From Mycobacterium asiaticum (GTDB taxonomy: Bacteria; Actinomycetota; Actinomycetes; Mycobacteriales; Mycobacteriaceae), in the NCBI RefSeq assembly GCF_001668675.1, contig NZ_LZKQ01000224.1, forward strand, positions 1 through 42,795: DNA of 42,795 nt, given 5' to 3'. The stretch's first letter is position 1; every line of letters begins with the position of its first letter. The position numbers and the translations under genes were made by a program. The notes beneath the pieces were generated by a model. That model saw only the letters and a list, made by a program, of their open reading frames with translations, was not told the origin of the DNA and ran no database searches. Positions 1 through 7,360 of the stretch are shown here, in pieces.

Positions 1-119
1 TGGCCGGCGCCGCCCGTACCGCCCGTGCCGCCGGTACCTCCGGTACCGCCCAGTCCGCCATTGCCCGGGGGCCCAAACAGCATCCCGGAGGCGCCACCTG
101 CACCTCCCGCGCCGGCGGC
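1..119 (-). CDS. PE_PGRS-type fragment, partial, runs off the left edge
   Basis: Read on the minus strand, these bases give glycine-rich PGRS sequence with Gly-Gly-Ala and Gly-Gly-Thr triplets around a SGMLFGPPGNGG segment, typical of mycobacterial PE_PGRS proteins. The frame continues beyond position 1, so the rest of the gene lies outside the window. It has no start here and no PE domain. At about 119/120 the PGRS pattern stops on this strand and begins on the other strand. Either two PGRS genes meet here, or an inversion or assembly join occurred inside a repeat. No function can be assigned beyond the family, whose members are mostly surface or secreted proteins. Confidence 0.5.
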
Positions 120-731
120 ACCGGTGGTGGTGGCAGGGGCGGTACCGGCGGCACCGGCGGCGTTGGCGGCACCGGCGGCGGCGCCCTCGAACTTGACGGG
201 TTGAGCATCTGGTTGGCGGGAGGAGGCGGCCATGGCGGGGGCGGCGGCGCCGGTGCCACCGCATCTAACGGCATAGGCGGATTAGGCGGTGCCGGCGGCG
301 GCGGCGGTGGCGGTGGTGTCACGGATCAAGGCCTCGCCTATGGTGGCGGCGGCGGTGGCGGTGGCGGAGCCGCCTCTGCGACAGGTGCGGCTGGAACGGG
401 CGGTCTGGGCGGTTGGGCCTCCTGCGTCGCACCCGATGTCGGCTTGGGTGGCAACCCCGGCATCGGCGGAGCTGGCACGGGCGGCGGGGGCGGCGGTGGC
501 GCCATGGCGATCAACGGTGGTTTCCTTGGGGCGGGCGTCCTCAACGGTGGGGCCGGCACCGACGGTGCCGCCGGCGGGGCCGCCGGGGCTCCAGGGAATG
601 TTTTTGATAACAACATGGGAGGCGACGGCGGCAGGGGCGGCACCGTAGGCCGCGGCGGCATTGGTGGTGAAGGCGGTACCGGCACCACATGGTTTGGCGG
701 GGGCATCGGGCTCGACGGTAAATCCTTATAG
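120..731 (+). pseudogene. PGRS glycine-rich C-terminal portion without a PE domain
   Basis: The plus-strand frame is open from the left edge. It becomes PGRS-like only from about position 120 and ends in a TAG at 729-731 after GLDGKSL. The translation is dominated by Gly and Ala in GGxGG repeats, with runs of glycine. No PE domain and no credible Shine-Dalgarno site precede it; the TTG at 201 is a possible but weak start. The most economical reading is the 3' part of a PE_PGRS gene cut off from its 5' part by rearrangement. A standalone glycine-rich protein cannot be excluded. Confidence 0.5.
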
Positions 732-831
732 CGAGTGACCCGGCGGTCCCGACTTCTTGGCCACCTGGCCCATCCCAATCACACGCTGATGCGCAGTCAG
801 CCACCGACAGCTTAGGGTTCAGCCGAAGTCA

Positions 832-1572
832 TCAGGCTATGCGGACCACGGCTTGTTCGAAGTACTGATTATATGCGAGATAGACGGGTTTCTTTCCGGT
901 CGCGCCCAAGAACTCCTGAAAAGCCTTAAACTCATGTGACTCAGCTTCGGGGTAATTATAAAACTCGTCAAACACGATCACTGTGCCCGATACAATATTG
1001 TCAGCAAGCTGATCGAAAATTTCTTTTGTTGAAGAATATATGTCACAATCGACATGCAGGAAGGCAATAGGGTCAGATTTTAAAACCTGGTCTTTGAAGT
1101 GCGGAAGCGTATCGCTAAACAGGCCTTTTATCAGGGAGACGTTGTGAAGAACCGGCGGCATCCATCCCTCGGCGACCACCCGAAAAGATCCGCGGGGAAA
1201 GGTGAGGTCAGTGCGAGTCCAGTCGTCCGGCAGCCCCTCGAACGAATCAAAACCCCAGATACGCTGCTCCGGATTCAGCGCGGCAATAAAGTTGATTGTT
1301 TTACCCGTACACACACCCATCTCCAGGAAAGCTCCGCGCAGCGTGACATGATCGGACCCGTACTTCAGCAGTGCCGCGTCTGTGTTCAGAGCCTCCGCAT
1401 CTCTGAAGTGAGTTGTCACGAACGCCCGCGCCGTCGGTGAATCCCGATAATCCTTATCCATCGGGTAGAAATTAAGGACCTGCCGTCCGCTATGCCATTC
1501 TTCGCTGGCGACTGGCATTTTCACTATCCGATCCCAGTCGTACCCGGTGGTATGGGTGTGATCCGACGTCAT
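832..1572 (-). CDS. TylF/MycF-family SAM-dependent O-methyltransferase
   Basis: This 246-residue protein has the layout of the TylF/MycF class I methyltransferases. These use S-adenosylmethionine and a metal ion, mostly to methylate sugar or natural-product hydroxyls. Visible motifs are FLEMGVCTGKT (residues 82-92, SAM-binding loop I), GFDSFEGLP (107-115), HVDCDIYSST (173-182) and DEFYNY (202-207). The Asp residues in the last two match the family's metal-binding and catalytic positions. Length is normal for the family. The ATG at 1570-1572 has only a weak ribosome site. The gene is more AT-rich than its neighbours, for example in its TTT and AAA codons, which may point to acquisition by transfer. 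An inverted repeat lies about 40 bp upstream. The substrate is unknown; a cell-wall glycolipid sugar is one possibility. Confidence 0.8.
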   Translation of the reverse strand: MTSDHTHTTGYDWDRIVKMPVASEEWHSGRQVLNFYPMDKDYRDSPTARAFVTTHFRDAEALNTDAALLKYGSDHVTLRGAFLEMGVCTGKTINFIAALNPEQRIWGFDSFEGLPDDWTRTDLTFPRGSFRVVAEGWMPPVLHNVSLIKGLFSDTLPHFKDQVLKSDPIAFLHVDCDIYSSTKEIFDQLADNIVSGTVIVFDEFYNYPEAESHEFKAFQEFLGATGKKPVYLAYNQYFEQAVVRIA

Positions 1573-1612
1573 CGACGGTCTCTTTTCGCGTCAACCCAAA
1601 ATGGTATCGACG

Positions 1613-1629
1613 AACTATACGGCATAGTT
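1613..1629. promoter_or_regulatory. Inverted repeat upstream of the methyltransferase gene
   Basis: The sequence AACTAT-acggc-ATAGTT has perfect 6-bp arms around a 5-bp spacer. It lies 41-57 bp upstream of the methyltransferase ATG at 1572 and 92 bp beyond the stop of the upstream hydrolase gene. Position and symmetry fit an operator, or a weak hairpin between the two genes. No regulator can be matched to it. Confidence 0.35.
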
Positions 1630-1720
1630 TCAGATCTGGTTAGCCGATTTCAGCCGATGCCATCTCCGGGACATCGGGTCGTGCACCCAGAGTCGGTCGT
1701 GGCGACGAGCCGCTTCCCAG

Positions 1721-2605
1721 TCATCCAAACTGCCCGAATTTGTCAGCCAGCACTTCGTCTGCCCAAGCGACGATTTGGGGTACGAGCTGCTTCCAGTTCG
1801 CCCAGACCGACTCTCCGCGGTCGCGGCTGGCCTCGAGCCGTTCGAGGAATTCCCGGTCGCCCCAAACGGGATCGACAAGATGTGCATTCTGCAGGTTCGC
1901 GGCTAGGCGTTCCGACGTCGCGCGGGTGTGATAGTAATCGCTTGCACCGCTGCGGAATACGAGTATGGGAACAGTGATCGCTGCGGCTTCCTCATCCGAA
2001 AGCCCCGCCACCAGCGGGTTGCCGCACGCGCAGTAAGCGTGCGCCCAGCGTTCCATCGTTTCTATGAATTGGTGCTTATCCTGCGCAAGGAATCGGCCGC
2101 GGTTACGCGGGTTGCGTTCGATGACTTCGGCCCACGTGGGAAGTGCGGCTACATCGGCCATGGTTCCGTTCCACGCTGCCCGGATCGAGGGGAAGTTATA
2201 CACCTCGGCCAGCGACATACTGCCGAACGCTCCGCCGCTGACCCACCACATCACAACGGCACGAGCGATTTCGGGGTGTCGCGCCGCCGCGAGTAATGAG
2301 ATCCGCGCCCCTCCGGAGCCGCCGACCAACACCGTCGGTCCGAGGCCCAAATCTATGATGAGCCGAGCGAGCGAGTCCGCCTGCATCACCGACTCCGAGC
2401 TGCCTTCGAAACACACCGCTGAGGCGCCACAGTTGAGTCGATCATAAATCACTACTTGCTTACCCCGATCAGCGAGCGCTTCGGCCATCTCGCGAACTCC
2501 CCCAGCATCCTTGCTGAAGCGGCCGCCACCGGTAAGTATGTATGGCTCACCTTCGCCGACGATCTCATAAGCGATCTCAAATTCACCTTGTTGCATGACT
2601 GGCAT
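1721..2605 (-). CDS. Alpha/beta-fold hydrolase
   Basis: This 294-residue protein has the alpha/beta hydrolase layout. An N-terminal beta strand pair is followed by an ILTGGG oxyanion-type loop, a VIYDRLNCGAS strand-loop, and the nucleophile elbow VGGSGG with Ser near residue 97. A later strand carries LVFRSGASD, whose Asp is in the acid position. The C-terminal region where the catalytic His usually sits reads NAHLVDPVWGD and has no clear GH motif, so the triad is not fully assigned. The ATG at 2605 is chosen because GGAGAAGG precedes it by a few bases; an in-frame ATG at 2626 lies upstream of that site. It is downstream of a P450 gene on the same strand. Likely an esterase, lactonase or epoxide-hydrolase-like enzyme of unknown substrate. 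Confidence 0.75.
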   Translation of the reverse strand: MPVMQQGEFEIAYEIVGEGEPYILTGGGRFSKDAGGVREMAEALADRGKQVVIYDRLNCGASAVCFEGSSESVMQADSLARLIIDLGLGPTVLVGGSGGARISLLAAARHPEIARAVVMWWVSGGAFGSMSLAEVYNFPSIRAAWNGTMADVAALPTWAEVIERNPRNRGRFLAQDKHQFIETMERWAHAYCACGNPLVAGLSDEEAAAITVPILVFRSGASDYYHTRATSERLAANLQNAHLVDPVWGDREFLERLEASRDRGESVWANWKQLVPQIVAWADEVLADKFGQFG

Positions 2606-2667
2606 AACTACCTTCTCCGACAACATAATTGGTTGTTATAGCTGTTCTTCCCGGAGCAGCTCATCAA

Positions 2668-2862
2668 TCAGCATGCACGTTCGGTGACAAAGGAATTGAC
2701 CTCGAGAAACTGGTACTGCATCCCGTTCGCGAAGAAGTTCGGCGATGCCTCCCGGTCAGTGCGCCAGTGCGCAGGCGCCTCGTCGCGATTGTTGGAACTA
2801 AGCACGCTTCCCCGAACGACGTTTCGAAGTGCGAACGCGTTCTCGGGCATATGGTTTGACAC
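2668..2862 (-). CDS. Small hypothetical protein between P450 and hydrolase genes
   Basis: A 64-codon frame starts with GTG three bases after the stop of the upstream P450 and ends 62 bases before the hydrolase start. An internal ATG at 2850 is an alternative start. It begins MSNHMPENAF and matches no family I recognise. The close spacing to the P450 suggests possible translational coupling. However, the short length, lack of motifs and ordinary composition mean it may be chance coding in a 260-bp intergenic stretch. Confidence 0.25.
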   Translation of the reverse strand: MSNHMPENAFALRNVVRGSVLSSNNRDEAPAHWRTDREASPNFFANGMQYQFLEVNSFVTERAC

Positions 2863-2865
2863 TCT

Positions 2866-4062
2866 TCACAGCGCGATGGGGACGCTGGCCGGACCGCGCA
2901 CTGAGCTGGTGTGGACGTACTCGATGTTGGCCTCGTCGATGCGCCATTGAGGGAAGCGCTTTAACGTCTCCTCCAGCGCCACCCGGGCCTCCAGTCGGGC
3001 CAGCGCCGCACCCAGACAGAAGTGCGAGCCGTGTCCGAAGCTGACGTGGCGGATCCCGGTTCGCGTCACGTCGAAGACGTCCGGGCGCTCGTACTGACGC
3101 TCGTCGCGCCCCGCCGAGCCGGTCAGCAGGATCACCTTCGCTCCGGCCGGAATCACCGTGTCGTGGTAGGTGGTGTCGCGCAGGGCGAAACGCCCCTGGA
3201 CCGGGGACGGCGCGTCGTATCGCAACAATTCCTCCACCGCGCCGCCGATCAATCCGGGATCCGCCACCAACTTCGCTCGCTGCTCCGGATTGCGCGCTAG
3301 GGTCAGTGCCGCCCAGCCGAGAAGTCTGGCGACCGTCTCGTTGCCCGCGACGTTGATCATTGCGATGAACATCAACAGTTCGCCGTCATCCAGCCGGCGT
3401 GGTTGCGCGTCGGGCAAGACGACGTCGGAATTCATCAGATCACTGACAATGTCCGTCGTACTGTGTTGGCGGCGCAGTTCGATCTGCTGTTGGTAATAGC
3501 CATAGAGCTTCACCGAGGCCTCCATGCCCGCGGCGCTGAGTTCCGTGCTCCCTTCCTCGCGATGCAGTTGCGCGTCCGACCACTCACGCAGGTTGTCGTG
3601 GTCCTCCTCGGGGAAGCCGAGGAGCGAGCTGATCACCATCACCGGCAACTTGGCGGAGAAATTCTGAACGTAGTCGAATCCGCCGGTGCCGACGTATCGA
3701 TCCAGATAGCCCTTGCACAATTGGCGGATGTGGTCCTCCAGCTGAGCAATCCGGCTACGAAAGAACGTGCGGTTGACCATCTTCCGCAGGCAGGTGTGGT
3801 CCGGAGGGTCCATCATGATCATCGGCTGGGGCGCGGGCAAAGGTTCTTCGCTGATCGTGTCGAGGATGATGCCGTGCTTCGACGAGAAAGATTCGGTGTC
3901 CAGCGATGCCGTCATCACATCGTCGAACCGGCTGAGGGCGTAGAAGTCGTATTCCTGGTTGTAGTAAACAGGCGCTTCGTCACGCAACCGTTTCCACACC
4001 GCATAGGGGTCCTTATGCAGAGCCCGGTCGTACGGGTCCCAGCGCAAGTCCGTCGTTGTCAT
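2866..4062 (-). CDS. Cytochrome P450 (first of five)
   Basis: This 398-residue soluble bacterial P450 has the usual markers: I-helix AGNET (oxygen activation), EELLRY (K-helix ExxR) and the haem loop FGHGSHFCLG with Cys about residue 349. It lacks an N-terminal membrane anchor, so it should be cytosolic and need ferredoxin and ferredoxin reductase partners. The ATG at 4062 is preferred over a GTG nine bases upstream because GGAGGG ends about 10 bases before it. It closely resembles the P450 at 5015-6214 (shared YNxxYDFYALSRF, LARLEAR, and LKRFPxW-ID near the end), so the two are probably paralogues of one subfamily. It probably hydroxylates a lipophilic substrate; the substrate is unknown. 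Confidence 0.93.
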   Translation of the reverse strand: MTTTDLRWDPYDRALHKDPYAVWKRLRDEAPVYYNQEYDFYALSRFDDVMTASLDTESFSSKHGIILDTISEEPLPAPQPMIMMDPPDHTCLRKMVNRTFFRSRIAQLEDHIRQLCKGYLDRYVGTGGFDYVQNFSAKLPVMVISSLLGFPEEDHDNLREWSDAQLHREEGSTELSAAGMEASVKLYGYYQQQIELRRQHSTTDIVSDLMNSDVVLPDAQPRRLDDGELLMFIAMINVAGNETVARLLGWAALTLARNPEQRAKLVADPGLIGGAVEELLRYDAPSPVQGRFALRDTTYHDTVIPAGAKVILLTGSAGRDERQYERPDVFDVTRTGIRHVSFGHGSHFCLGAALARLEARVALEETLKRFPQWRIDEANIEYVHTSSVRGPASVPIAL

Positions 4063-4125
4063 CGACACCACCCTCCGTGTGGAACACTATTACAAAGAAT
4101 GTTAGATTGCACTGCCGTGCACTAG

Positions 4126-4527
4126 CATCCTCGGGAACCCGGCCGACGTAGAAGAACTTGCGGCGAAGATCGCCAAGGCGCACGTCCCGATCAATTGCTG
4201 ACGGTCCATTCCCTGCCCCCGGGCCGGCCCGGCGATCCGAACAGCGACGACGACTGGTTCGTCACCGACTGGATGGACACCACCCGAGCCCAAGAAGCGT
4301 TGCAGTTCCAGCATCATTCGTGGCCCGACCTGCAGGCGGAATTGGCGGAGAAGTACCGGCTGTTGCGCTACCCGGGCCGGCTCATCGCCCCAATCGTGCG
4401 ACTGGCCATGGCGCGACGGTCGCCGTACCGGAAGGCACCCGGTCAGTACGCCGACCCATGGGGGAAAATACGCGCGAAACTTGGCGAGCCGTTATGGGAT
4501 CGACCCAAAGAGATTCCGACGGGGTAA
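4126..4527 (+). pseudogene. Remnant of an NAD-dependent epimerase/dehydratase-like gene
   Basis: From about 4186 the frame ending at 4527 reads PDQLLTVHSLPPGRPGD, then DDDWFVTDWMDTTRAQEAL, then a tail with YRKAPGQYADPWG. This resembles the C-terminal third of mycobacterial SDR/epimerase-type proteins. Just upstream (about 4130-4190) a different frame reads ILGNPADVEELAAKIAKA and then stops, which fits the preceding part of the same protein joined by a frameshift near 4180. The N-terminal NAD-binding domain is missing. It is therefore a 5'-truncated, frameshifted remnant between two P450 genes. The family assignment rests on recognising the C-terminal pattern and is moderate. Confidence 0.5.
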
Positions 4528-4596
4528 ATTTCGCGGCAACCCCAGTTCGGTCATCATGCGCGGGCCGGAATCGCAGGTGTGAGAAAGGAGGCCTTC

Positions 4597-4983
4597 ATGC
4601 GAGTGCCTCGTGCCGTCGCGAACTTCAATCGCCGAGTCACCAATCCCGTGGCTCGCTCGATCACACCGTGGCTGCCGTGCCTGGGGACGCTCGAGCACGT
4701 CGGGCGCAAGTCAGGCAGGCACTATCGAACGCCTCTCTTGGTATTCCCGACACGGGACGGCTTTGTCATCCTGATCGGCTACGGCCCTCAAACGGACTGG
4801 CTCAAGAACGTATTGGCCGGCGGACCGACGGTACTGCACAAGCGGGGCAAAACTGTCGCATTGGCCAACCCACGGATCGTCAAAAAGGCTGAGGCCGCAC
4901 CCCTCGTCAAACCGGCCCCGCGGCTGTTCTACCGGCTGTTCCCTTACAACGAAGCGGCATTGGTGCTGACGAGAATCGGTTAG
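4597..4983 (+). CDS. Deazaflavin (F420)-dependent nitroreductase-family protein
   Basis: This 128-residue protein fits the small F420H2-dependent reductase family (Ddn-like, split-barrel fold). It starts RVPRAVANFNRRVTNP and continues with LEHVGRKSGRHYRTPLLVF, the conserved Gly-Arg-Lys-Ser-Gly region that binds the deazaflavin phosphate tail. GYGPQTDWLKNVLAGG follows. Members reduce quinones, nitro compounds or other enones using cofactor F420, which mycobacteria make. The ATG at 4597 has AAAGGAGG five bases upstream and is better than the GTG at 4579. It lies alone on the plus strand between two minus-strand P450s. Its physiological substrate is unknown. Confidence 0.82.
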   Translation: MRVPRAVANFNRRVTNPVARSITPWLPCLGTLEHVGRKSGRHYRTPLLVFPTRDGFVILIGYGPQTDWLKNVLAGGPTVLHKRGKTVALANPRIVKKAEAAPLVKPAPRLFYRLFPYNEAALVLTRIG

Positions 4984-5014
4984 ATTGCCTGACGCCGTCA
5001 CCGGGCTACACGAG

Positions 5015-6214
5015 CTAGATGAACGCAGGCATAGATTCCCAGCCCCGGACAGCCGACGCTGACGATAAATGTGCGTTCTGGGTGTCGATGTCCCATTCGG
5101 GGAAGCGCTTGAGGATTTCCTCGAGTGCGATTCGTGCCTCTAGCCTGGCGAGTGCCGCTCCTAGGCAGAAGTGAGCTCCCACGCTGAATGCCAAGTGTTG
5201 ACGCGGCTGGCGATGAATGTCGAACGTGTCTCCGTCAGGCGGGAATTGGCGATGGTCACGGCAAGCTGATGCGATCAGCGGCATCATGACGCTGCCTTCG
5301 GGCACCGTGCGGCCGTACCACTCAGTATCACGGGTGACGTAGCGGGCGAGGTGCGGTACGGGGGGTTCATAGCGCAGCAGTTCCTCGATCGTCTGTGGAA
5401 TCAACCGATGATTGGCCGCGATTTCACCGCGCTGGTCGGGATGGTCGGCGAGAACCTTTCCTGCCCAGCCGAGCAGTCGGGTGGTGGTCTCGTTGCCTGC
5501 GGAGGCGACGAGACCGATGTAAAGCAGGATTTCGTCGCGGGTCAACTTTCGGCGGACTCCTGCCTCGTCGTCGAACTCGACGTTGAGGAGTTCAGTTGTG
5601 ATGTCGTCGGAGGGGTGTTCGGCGCGCCAGTCGAGATAAGCGGCGAACACCTCGTCGTAGCGGACGCCTTCCGAGGCCAGGGCCATGGGTTGGCCGGCCT
5701 CGGTGAGCAACGCGGCATTCGAGCGTTCCCGGACATGTTCTTGGTCGTGTTCGGGAATGCCGACCAGCATTCCGATGACTCTCATCGGCATCTGAGCGCC
5801 GAGGTCGGCGATGAAATCGAAACGTCCGGTTCCGACGAGAGGGTCGAGACATTGTGCGCAAAACCCGCGAATCTTGTCCTCGAGTTCGGCGATCTTGCGG
5901 GGAGTGAACATCCGCGCGAGCAATTTGCGATGGATGTCATGAACCGGCGGGTCTTCGAAAACGATGATGCCGGGGGGTATCTCGATGTTGGCCTTGATCA
6001 CTTCGAGGATCATTCCGCGGGCTGAACTGAAGGTGCCGGTGTCGACAAGCGCGCGACTCACGTCCTGGAAACGACTGAGCGCATAAAAATCGTATTGCTC
6101 GTTGTAGTACAGCGGCGACTTCTCGCGCAGCCGCCGGAACACTGGATAGGGATCGGCAAGAAGCTCCACATCGTAGGGGTCGTACCGAATGTCGTGGACC
6201 TCACTTACGGGCAT
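5015..6214 (-). CDS. Cytochrome P450 (second of five)
   Basis: This 399-residue P450 has I-helix AGNETTT, K-helix EELLRY and haem loop FSVGAHFCLG with Cys near residue 350. No membrane anchor is visible. The ATG at 6214 is chosen because AGGAGGGG lies immediately before it; the longer upstream frame has no such site. It is a close relative of the P450 ending at 2866, sharing long stretches around the B-helix and C-terminus. A TetR-family gene starts divergently at 6512, with a 297-bp gap between them. This layout is common for a regulator that controls a neighbouring P450. The substrate is unknown. Confidence 0.93.
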   Translation of the reverse strand: MPVSEVHDIRYDPYDVELLADPYPVFRRLREKSPLYYNEQYDFYALSRFQDVSRALVDTGTFSSARGMILEVIKANIEIPPGIIVFEDPPVHDIHRKLLARMFTPRKIAELEDKIRGFCAQCLDPLVGTGRFDFIADLGAQMPMRVIGMLVGIPEHDQEHVRERSNAALLTEAGQPMALASEGVRYDEVFAAYLDWRAEHPSDDITTELLNVEFDDEAGVRRKLTRDEILLYIGLVASAGNETTTRLLGWAGKVLADHPDQRGEIAANHRLIPQTIEELLRYEPPVPHLARYVTRDTEWYGRTVPEGSVMMPLIASACRDHRQFPPDGDTFDIHRQPRQHLAFSVGAHFCLGAALARLEARIALEEILKRFPEWDIDTQNAHLSSASAVRGWESMPAFI

Positions 6215-6511
6215 TGCCCCTCCTGCCGGTGCAGTGGAACCTGCCGCGATTCCTTGAGTAATCACAGCAGACCTAGCGCCGACTGACAAGACAAATCAGA
6301 CCGATATGTTGCGTCATCGTTGACTATTGCGGATTCAGGCGGTGTGATGAAGGGCGGGTACTGTGGGCAGTCGCGTGCTATTACTGGGATTTCGCACGGT
6401 GTGGCATGTGTGAAGCCAAGGCTTGTCGTTGACCTCGGCTTCAACTCGCAATACTTTTAGCCTCACGTTGTCACGTCGAACGGAACCGGAGCACGATGAT
6501 GGGCCTTATCC
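6215..6511. promoter_or_regulatory. Divergent promoter region between P450 and TetR genes
   Basis: These 297 bases separate two divergently transcribed genes and must hold promoters for both. The stretch is less GC-rich than the flanking genes. A short inverted repeat, AAGCC-AA-GGCTT, lies at 6413-6424, and a second GGCTTC copy follows at 6436. It is a candidate TetR operator, but the arms are short. Nothing else stands out. Confidence 0.4.
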
Positions 6512-7195
6512 ATGCGTAGCCATGGGTGGTCGGGCCGCACGCCGGCCTCCGATGAGGAAGCCGTAAACAGGATTCTAGACGCGGTTGACTCCTTGGTTGC
6601 CCAAGGCGGATCGGCCATCCGTGTCAGCGACTTGGCCCGCGTTCTGGGAGTGAGCCGCCAGACCATCTACCGTTACTTTTCTGGCGCTGAAGCGCTAGTG
6701 GTCGGCAGCCAGATGCGTTCGGCTAACGGCTTTCTCGATCGTTTAGCCGATCACCTGCGGGGGTGGACAAATCCGGCGGCTGCCGTCGTCGAGGGCGTAG
6801 CATTTGCGGCCGAGGAGTTCGCCGACGACCCGCTGATGGCGCGCGTCCTAGAGGCACGGTTACCGGGTGGCACGTCGGCCTCGTTCACCGCTGGTGCGGC
6901 ATTTGGCCTCGGACGAGAAATGTTCCGACGATATGACGTCGACTGGGCCGCCCATGGCTTCGACCAGGCTGCGATGGACGACCTCATCGAACTCGCTGTA
7001 CGCACACTCCAGTCGGTTCTGCTCGATCCTCCCGAGCGGCCACTCAACCCAGTGGCACTTCGCAGTCTCTTGGGCAGATGGCTTGGCCCGGCCGTCCTCT
7101 ACCACCAGCTGACCCGCGACATCGATGCACTAACCGCTCTCACGCAGGCCAGCCAACTGGCTTCCAGCGTTCGCGGATCAGTCAAATTGGCGTGA
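6512..7195 (+). CDS. TetR-family transcriptional regulator
   Basis: This 227-residue protein has an N-terminal TetR DNA-binding domain. The sequence AIRVSDLARVLGVSRQTIYRYF (about residues 36-57) is a clear helix-turn-helix, ending in the YRYF motif. The rest is an alpha-helical ligand-binding and dimerisation domain without recognisable specificity. It is divergent from the P450 at 5015-6214 and probably represses it or itself; a ligand would be a P450 substrate or product. The ATG at 6512 has no strong ribosome site, which may mean a leaderless or weakly translated message. No ATG in the same frame lies close upstream. Confidence 0.88.
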   Translation: MRSHGWSGRTPASDEEAVNRILDAVDSLVAQGGSAIRVSDLARVLGVSRQTIYRYFSGAEALVVGSQMRSANGFLDRLADHLRGWTNPAAAVVEGVAFAAEEFADDPLMARVLEARLPGGTSASFTAGAAFGLGREMFRRYDVDWAAHGFDQAAMDDLIELAVRTLQSVLLDPPERPLNPVALRSLLGRWLGPAVLYHQLTRDIDALTALTQASQLASSVRGSVKLA

Positions 7196-7323
7196 CCAGC
7201 GCGCATCCAGCCACCCGGGGCCAACTAACCCCCACCCGCTACGCCGCCGCCCGTACCCACCGATGAACGGCTCTCGTTCACAATGGAGCAGTTCATGGGG
7301 TCCGGCCACACCACATCGGTGGC

Positions 7324-7344
7324 GGCCGGCGAACTATGCCGGCC
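7324..7344. terminator. GC-rich hairpin between convergent genes
   Basis: GGCCGGC-gaactat-GCCGGCC forms a perfect 7-bp GC stem with a 7-base loop. It lies just beyond the stop of the minus-strand monooxygenase gene (7361), in the gap where it converges with the TetR gene. There is no T-tract, as is usual for actinobacterial terminators. It could end transcription from both sides. Confidence 0.5.
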
Positions 7345-7360
7345 GTCCTTGCAGGAAACG

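Noticed and set aside
338..778. Minus-strand proline-rich frame opposite the PGRS sequence
   Set aside because: It is the complement of Gly-rich repeats (GGC/GCC), so the Pro richness is an artefact of the opposite strand; no start site or family pattern.
3403..4125. Long plus-strand frame opposite the first P450
   Set aside because: It overlaps a clear P450 on the other strand, has abnormal composition (Val-, Arg- and His-rich) and no domain.
4158..4892. Long Arg-rich plus-strand frame across the epimerase remnant and F420-type reductase
   Set aside because: It is in a different frame from both recognisable proteins and has the Arg/Pro/Ser composition of a GC-rich shadow.
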